From the NCBI RefSeq assembly GCF_007565055.1, contig NC_044555.1, positions 40,092,235 through 40,156,234 on the forward strand: DNA of 64,000 nucleotides. Direction: 5' to 3'. Shown in pieces: positions 58,225 through 64,000 of this stretch (the stretch's first letter is position 1; each line of letters starts with the position of its first letter). The position numbers were made by a program, and so were the translations under genes. Source of the DNA: Rhinopithecus roxellana (lineage: Eukaryota > Chordata > Mammalia > Primates > Cercopithecidae). The notes below the pieces were generated by a model. It saw only the letters and a program-made list of their open reading frames with translations. It searched no databases and was not told the DNA's origin.

Positions 58225-60485
58225 AGGCATATTTCAAAATGATGACTTTCCCCTCTTTCTGTCAGAAGCATAAAGGGATTTTTATCTTATCTTCACAATC
58301 TCTTATCATTTTGTAACAGTCACACTAACAGGTCTGAGTCATATTCCATTAGGGTTTTAAGTGCATTTTCCTAACAAGTAGTGTTCTGGAGCCTCTTTAT
58401 TATATCTCTGTTGGCCGTTTGTATATTTTTTAGGAAAAAAAATTTCTATACAAGGCTTTTGTCTACTTTTTAATATTTATTTTTTCTTTTTTTTCTATTG
58501 AATTGTTATTTGTTTTGAAAAAAGTACATATAGACGAATGATTTGTATATTTCAGATATTAACTCTTTGTCATATATATTGTTTGCAAACATTTTCTCCT
58601 ATTCTGTAGGTTGCCTTTTCATTCTTTTTACTATTTATTTTCCTATCTAGAAGCTCTTAGTTTGATGCAATCCCATCTACTTTTGCTTTCATTGCCTATG
58701 GTTTTTGTGTCATATTCAAGAAAACATCACAAAGACAATGTCAAGAAGCTATTTTCACATGTGTTCTAAGAAATTTATAATGTCAAGTCTTACATTTAAG
58801 TCTTCAATCAATTTTGTGTAAATGTTTGTATATGGTGTAAGAACTCAATTTCATTGTTTTCATATGGAGGTCCAGTTTTGCTAATACTATTTGTAGACAA
58901 GATTATCTTCTACCCGTTATATATTGTTGGAACCTATGCCAAAGATCAGTTAGTCATATATTCATGAATTTATTTCTGAGCTCTATATTTTGTTCCATTG
59001 GGCTATGTGTTTGTTTTTACATCAGTACTATATTGTTTTGATTACTGTAGTACTGCAATATAATTTGAAATCAGAATGTATGATACCTCCAGCTTTGTTC
59101 TTCTCAATATTGTTTTGGTTATTTGTGATCTCTTGTGGTTTCATATAAACTTTTGATTTTTTTTCTATTTTTGTAAAATGTCATTGAGATTTTCATAAGA
59201 TTAGCATTGTATCTGTAGATTGTTTTGGGCAGTGTGGGCATTTTATGTGTTTCAATTCATGAACACAAAATGCCTTTCTATTTATTTGTAACATCTTTAA
59301 TTTCTGTAATCAATGGCTTATAGTTTTCATTGTATAGTATTTTTATCTCCTTGATTGAAACTATTAATAAATACTGTTTTTTTTTTGATGCCATTGTAAA
59401 CAAGATTGTTTTCTAAATTTTCTTTCTTAATAGTTTACTGCTAGTATATGCAAACACAACTGATTTTTGTATGTTAATTTTGTATCCTGAAACTTTACTA
59501 AATTTCTTTGTTTTAACAGGTTTTTATTTTTGGTGGAGATTTTAAGGATTTTCTACATATAAGATATCATTTGCATACTGAGATAATTTTAGTTTTTCTC
59601 TTGGAATATGGATTTTTTTTTTCTGTATCTTATTGCTCTGACTAGGATTTCTAGTGTTATGTTAAATCAAAGTGGGAAGAGTGGTCATCCTTTATTTTGT
59701 CCTCATCTGAGAAGAAATATTTTCAGCTTTTTTTCATTACCTACTATATTAGCTGTGGGTTTCTCATGTATGCTCCTTATTATGTTGTGATACATCTCTT
59801 CTATACCTAATTTGTTGAAAAATTGTATTACAAATGTGTTGACTTTTGTCAAATATTATTCCTTCATCTGTGGATATAATCATATGACTGTATTCTTCAT
59901 GGTAAAAATGTGATTTATCACATTGATTGTGTATACTGAAACATTCTTTCACCTCAAGGACAAATCTTACTTGGTAAGTGTGTACAATTCTTTTAATGTG
60001 ATATTGAACTTGGTTTGCTGGTATTTTTTGATGATTTTGCATACATATTCATCAGGGACATTGACTTGTATCTTTTTTTTCTCGTGGTGTTTTTGTTTGA
60101 AGGGAATCCTGAACTTGTTAAATGAGTTGGGAAGCATTCCTCCCTCTTCCATTTTTTTTGTTAGCATTTGAGAAGGACTGGTGTTAATTATTGTTTAAAC
60201 GTTTGCTAGAATTCACCTATGAAGCTCTCTGGCCATTGTATTTTCCTTGTTGAGAGGTTGTTAATTAGTAACTCAATTTTCTTAAAAGCCATAGGTCTGC
60301 TCAGGTTTTCGATTTCTTCATGATTCAGTCTTGGTAGTTTATATACTCCTTGGAATTTATCCATTTCCTCTACACAATCCAATTTGCTGGTATGTAATTC
60401 CTTATAATAGTCTCTCATAATCCTTTTTATTTCTGTGGCATCAGTGGCAATGTATCCTGTTTCATTTCTCATTGTAAGAGTAAAG
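58225..60485 (-). mobile_element. Old L1M, minus strand (ORF2 RT to C-terminal part)
   Basis: Reversed L1 ORF2. On the plus strand it runs from the C-terminal part (CACACTAACAGGTCTGAGTC, 58321; CTGTTGGCCGTTTGTATATTTT, 58408; GTAGGTTGCCTTTTCATTC, 58606) through the mid region (GATACCTCCAGCTTTGTTCTTCTC, 59081) to the N-terminal RT region (TGGCATCAGTGGCAATGTATCCTGTTTCATTTC, 60437). Heavily mutated, no functional frame. The right end near 60485 is a 5' truncation; no T head is seen at the left. Confidence 0.85.
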
Positions 60486-60744
60486 TTTAATTGTGGAGGA
60501 GGGAAAAGGCAAGAATGACAAATCTTGAAAAAATATTCTAAGAAATATATAGAATAAAATGATGAGAATAAAGACAAAATACTTTACAGAAATGTATATT
60601 TGTTTTATTGTAATATCAACATATATAAAATACTTCTTTATAATATTTTATAGTCTGAAAAATAATATTGAATTTACTATTTTCTAACATTATTAATCCT
60701 CTTTAGAAACATGTTATTTGCATTTTTTGCATGGTTTTGGTACC
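60486..60744. other. Unassigned AT-rich spacer between two L1s
   Basis: About 260 bp that match neither L1 neighbour. No poly(T) or target duplication is visible, so it does not explain the missing 3' end of the L1PA to its right. Confidence 0.5.
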
Positions 60745-62800
60745 CTTGATTTCTTTCTCTTTCCTGATTGCCCTAGCCAGAACTTCCAACACTATGTTGA
60801 ATAGGAGTGGTGAGAGAGGGCATCCCTGTCTTGTACCAGTTTTCAAAGGGAATTTTTCCAGTTTTTGCCCATTCAGTATGATATTGGCTGTGGGTTTGTC
60901 ATATATAGCTCTTATTATTTTGAGGTACGTTCCATCAATACCGAATTTATTGAGCGTTTTTAGCATGAAGGGCTGCTGAATTTTGTCAAAAGCCTTTTCT
61001 GCATCTATTGAGATAATCATGTGGTTCTTGTCTTTGGTTCTGTTTATATGCTGGATTACGTGTATTGATTTGCGAATGTTGAACCAGCCTTGCATCCCAG
61101 GGATGAAGCCCACTTGATCATGGTGGAAAAGCTTTTTGATGTGCTGCTGAATCCAGTTTGCCAGTATTTTATTGAGGATTTTTGCATCAATGTTCATCAG
61201 GATATTGGTCTAAAATTTTCTTTTTTTGTTGTGTCTCTGCCAGGCTTTGGTATCAGGATGATGTTGGCCTCATAAAATGAGTTAGGGAGGATTCCCTCTT
61301 TTTCTATTGATTGGAATAGTTTCAGAAGGAATGGTACCAGCTCCTCCTTGTACCTCTGGTAGAATTCAGCTGTGAATCCATCTGGTCCTGGACTTTTTTT
61401 GGTTGGTAGGCTATTAATTATTGCCTGAATTTCAGAGCCTGCTGTTGGTCTATTCAGGGATTCAACGTCTTCCTGGTTTAGTCTTGGAAGAGTGTAAGTG
61501 TCCAGGAAATTATCCATTTCTTCTAGATTTTCTAGTTGATTTGCGTAGAGGTGTTTATAGTATTCTCTGATGGTAGTTTGTATTTCTGTGGGGTCCGTGG
61601 TGATATCCCCTTTATCATTTTTTGTTGTGTCTATTTGATTCTTCTCTCTTTTCTTCTTTATTAGTCTTGCTAACGGTCTGTCAATTTTGTTGATTTTTTC
61701 AAAAACCAACTCCTGGATTCATTGATTTTTTTGGAGGGTTTTTTGTGTCTCTATCTCCTTCAGTTCTGCTCTGATCTTAGTTATTTCTTGCCTTCTGCTA
61801 GCTTTTGAATGTGTTTGCTCTTGCTTCTCCAGTTCTTTTAATTGTGATGCTAGAGTGTCAATTTTAGATCTTTCCAGCTTTCTCTTGTGGGCATTTAGTG
61901 CTATAAATTTCCCTCTACACACTGCTTTAAATGTGTCCCAGAGATTCTGGTATGTTGTATCTTTGTTCTCATTGGTTTCAAAGAACATCTTTATTTCTGC
62001 CTTCATTTCGTTATGTACCCCGTAGTCATTCAGGAGCAGGTTGTTCAGTTTCCATGTAGTTGAGCGGTTTTGACTGAGTTTCTTAGTCGTGAGTTCTAGT
62101 TTGATTGCACTGTGGTCTGAGAGACAGTTTGTTATAATTTCTGTTCTTTTACATTTGCTAAGGAGTGCTTTACTTCCAATTATGTGGTCAATTTTGGAAT
62201 AAGTGCAATGTGGTGCTGAGAAGAATGTATATTCTGTTGATTTGGGGTGGAGAGTTCTATAGATGTCTATTAGGTCCGCTTGGTGCAGAGATGAGTTCAA
62301 TTCCTGGATATCCTTGTTAACTTTCTGTCTCATTGATCTGTCCAATGTTGACAGTGGAGTGTTGAAGTCTCCCATTATTATTGTATGGGAGTCTAAGTCT
62401 CTTTGTAAGTCTCTAAGGACTTGCTTTATGAATCTGGGTGCTCCTGTATTGGGTGCATATATATTTAGGAGAGTTAGCTCTTCCTGTTGAATTGATCCCT
62501 TTACCATTATGTAATGGCCTTCTTTGTCTCTTTTGATCTTTGATGGTTTAAAGTCTGTTTTATCAGAGACTAGGATTGCAACCCCTGCTTTTTTTTGTTC
62601 TCCATTTGCTTGGTAGATCTTCCTCCATCCCTTTATTTTGAGCCTATGTATGTCTCTGCATATGAGATGGGTCTCCTGAATACAGCAGACTGATGGGTCT
62701 TGACTCTTTATCCAGTTTGCCAGTCTGTGTCTTTTAATTGGAGCATTTGCTCCCTTAACATTTAAGGTTAATATGGTTTTGTGTGAACTTGATCCTGCCC
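60745..62800 (-). pseudogene. L1PA ORF2 pseudogene, 5' half
   Basis: Endonuclease plus the start of the reverse transcriptase. The normal ATG context near 62795 is altered and the initiation codon appears lost, although the frame stays open from there to 61719. Endonuclease motifs are present: CIQETHL, GDFNTPLS, SKIDHIIGS and the catalytic SDHSAI. An extra A near 61725 shifts the frame and a compensating loss follows. A lost base near 61205 creates a stop after FRPIS. The reverse transcriptase part (61197-60745) keeps IDAEKAFDKI and GTRQGCPLSPLLF but ends just before the FADD catalytic motif. Not functional. Confidence 0.93.
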
Positions 62801-62864
62801 TTATGATATTAACTGGTTATTTTGCTCGTTAGTTGATGCAGTTTCTTCCTAGCCTCAATGGTCT

Positions 62865-63885
62865 CTACATTTTGGCATGTTTTTGCAATGGCTGGTACCG
62901 GTTGTTCCTTTCCATGTTTAGGGCTTCCTTCAGGGTCTCTTGTAAGGCAGGCCTGGTGGTGACAAAATCTCTAAGCATTTGCTTATCTGTAAAGGATTTT
63001 ATTTCTCCTTCACTTATGAAACTTAGTTTGGCTGGATATGAAATTCTGGGTTTAAAATTCTTTTCTTTAAGAACGTTGAATATTGGCCCCCACTCTCTTC
63101 TGGCTTGTAGAGTTTCTGCCGAGAGGTCTGCTGTTAGTCTGATGGGCTTCCCTTTGTGGGTAACCCGACCTTTCTCTCTGGCTGCCCTTAAGATTTTTTC
63201 CTTCATTTCAACTTTGGTGAATCTGGCAATTATGTGTCTTGGAGTTGCTCTTCTGGAGGAGTATCTTTGTGGCGTTCTCTGTAGTTCCTGAATTTGAATG
63301 TTGGCCTGCCTACTAGGTTGGGGAAGTTCTCCTGGATGATATCCTGAAGAGTGTTTTCCAACTTGGTTCCATTTTCCCCCTCACTTTCAGGCACCCCAAT
63401 CAGACGTAGATTTGGTCTTTTTACATAATCCCATGCTTCTTGCAGGCTTTGTTCATTTCTTTTTCTTCTTTTTATTTTGGTTTCTCTTCTCGCTTCATTT
63501 CATTCATTTGATCCTCAATCGCTGATACTCTTTCTTCCAGTTGATTGAGTCGGTTGCTGAAGCTTGTGGATTTGTCACGTATTTCTTGTGTCATGGTTTT
63601 CATCTCTGTCATTTCATTTATGACCTTCTCCGCATTAATTATTCTAGCTATCAATTTTTCCACTCTTTTTTCAAGATTTTTAGTTTCTTTGCGTTGGGTA
63701 TGTAACTCCTCCTTTAGCTCTGAGAAGTTTGATGGACTGAAGCCTTCTTCTCTCATTTCGTCAAAGTCATTCTCTGACCAGCTTTGATCCGTTGCTGGCG
63801 ATGAGCTGTGCTCCTTTGCAGGGGGAGATGCGCTCTTATTTCTTGAATTTCCAGCTTTTCTGCCCTGCTTCTTCCCCATCTTCAT
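62865..63885 (-). pseudogene. L1PA ORF1 pseudogene
   Basis: ORF1p forms a trimeric coiled coil and binds L1 RNA. The N-terminal 137 codons (63885-63472) are open: a basic start (MKMGKKQGRKAGNSRNKSAS), then heptad-rich coiled-coil sequence (EKRVEKLIARIINAEK, NRLNQLEERVSAIEDQMNEM). A local change at 63472-63490 brings in a TAA stop, and a base lost near 63318 shifts the frame again. The last 113 codons (63206-62865) are open and keep the RNA-binding and C-terminal domains (REKGRVTHKGKPIRLTADLS, ISYPAKLSFISEGEIKSF). Two lesions in an otherwise well-preserved gene. Confidence 0.93.
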
Positions 63886-64000
63886 GGTTTTATCTGCCTC
63901 TGGTCTTTGATGATGGTGACGTACTGATGGGGTTTTGGTATAGGTGTTCTTCCTGTTTGATAATTTTCCTTCTAATAGTCAGGACCCTCAGCTGTAGGTC

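Larger units (their letters stand above)
60745..64000 (-). mobile_element. Young L1PA, minus strand, 3'-truncated, runs off the window
   Basis: Read on the minus strand from the window edge: end of the 5' UTR, ORF1 (63885-62865), the inter-ORF spacer, then ORF2 endonuclease and the first part of the reverse transcriptase, stopping abruptly near 60745. Low divergence from L1PA. The rest of ORF2, the 3' UTR and the poly(A) tail are missing at the left edge, opposite to the usual 5' truncation. Confidence 0.93.

Noticed and set aside
1..64000. CRISPR arrays, operons, bacterial or phage genes, tRNA or rRNA genes
   Set aside because: None seen. Spaced direct repeats are explained by transposon duplications and microsatellites, and the whole window is primate repeat-rich DNA.

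Overview
The window is primate nuclear DNA and reads as a gene-poor, AT-rich intergenic or deep intronic stretch. I find no intact protein-coding gene, no structural RNA gene and nothing bacterial. Several young Alu copies carry a right-arm reading (GAGATCCGGCCACTG) and a left-arm reading (GGCTCAAGCCTG) that I associate with Old World monkey AluY lineages, so a cercopithecid (macaque, baboon, vervet or a relative) is the best guess.

Layout. 1-3.8 kb: an old plus-strand L1, split by a purine microsatellite, a MaLR LTR and a pile-up of Alus. 4-12.5 kb: a further Alu, a complete solo MaLR LTR with its target duplication, an ERV1-like LTR, an L1M tail and long unassigned sequence. 12.5-14.6 kb: a 1.2 kb retroposed insertion with target duplication and poly(A), containing an L1 3' end, then a second L1 3' end. 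14.6-18.4 kb: simple repeats, a MIR and mostly unassigned sequence. 18.4-20.9 kb: a 5'-truncated minus-strand L1PA with target duplication. 21.2-24.3 kb: an antisense ERV-L remnant (LTR, dUTPase-like and integrase-like segments) into which a sorcin (SRI) retropseudogene has inserted. 26.2-30 kb: an MLT1 LTR split by another LTR, a MIR, an AluY and an ERV1-like LTR. 30.1-37.6 kb: old L1M pieces, Alus, MIR and MER5A. 38.8-45.6 kb: a nearly full-length but dead plus-strand L1 with a MaLR LTR inside its endonuclease region. 46.4-47.4 kb: L2 and MIR. 48.8-49.1 kb: an AT-rich imperfect palindrome. 50.2-52.6 kb: two L1 pieces in opposite orientation plus an AluY. 52.7-58.2 kb: a plus-strand ERV-L internal region (gag-like to dUTPase) ending in an MLT2-type 3' LTR. 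58.2 kb to the end: an old minus-strand L1M, then a young minus-strand L1PA that runs off the window and whose left edge lies inside ORF2.

The content is therefore a layered record of retrotransposition, each element cut by younger ones, and not a set of cooperating genes. Every long reading frame I examined belongs to an L1 or ERV-L remnant, an Alu, a simple repeat or unselected AT-rich DNA. The most informative items are the 1.2 kb composite retrocopy, the sorcin retrocopy with unexpected 3' sequence, the opposed ERV-L remnants, the AT-rich palindrome and the two L1 structures that do not follow ordinary target-primed integration. I found no convincing new biological system. Family names come from recognising consensus sequence by eye; no database search was run.
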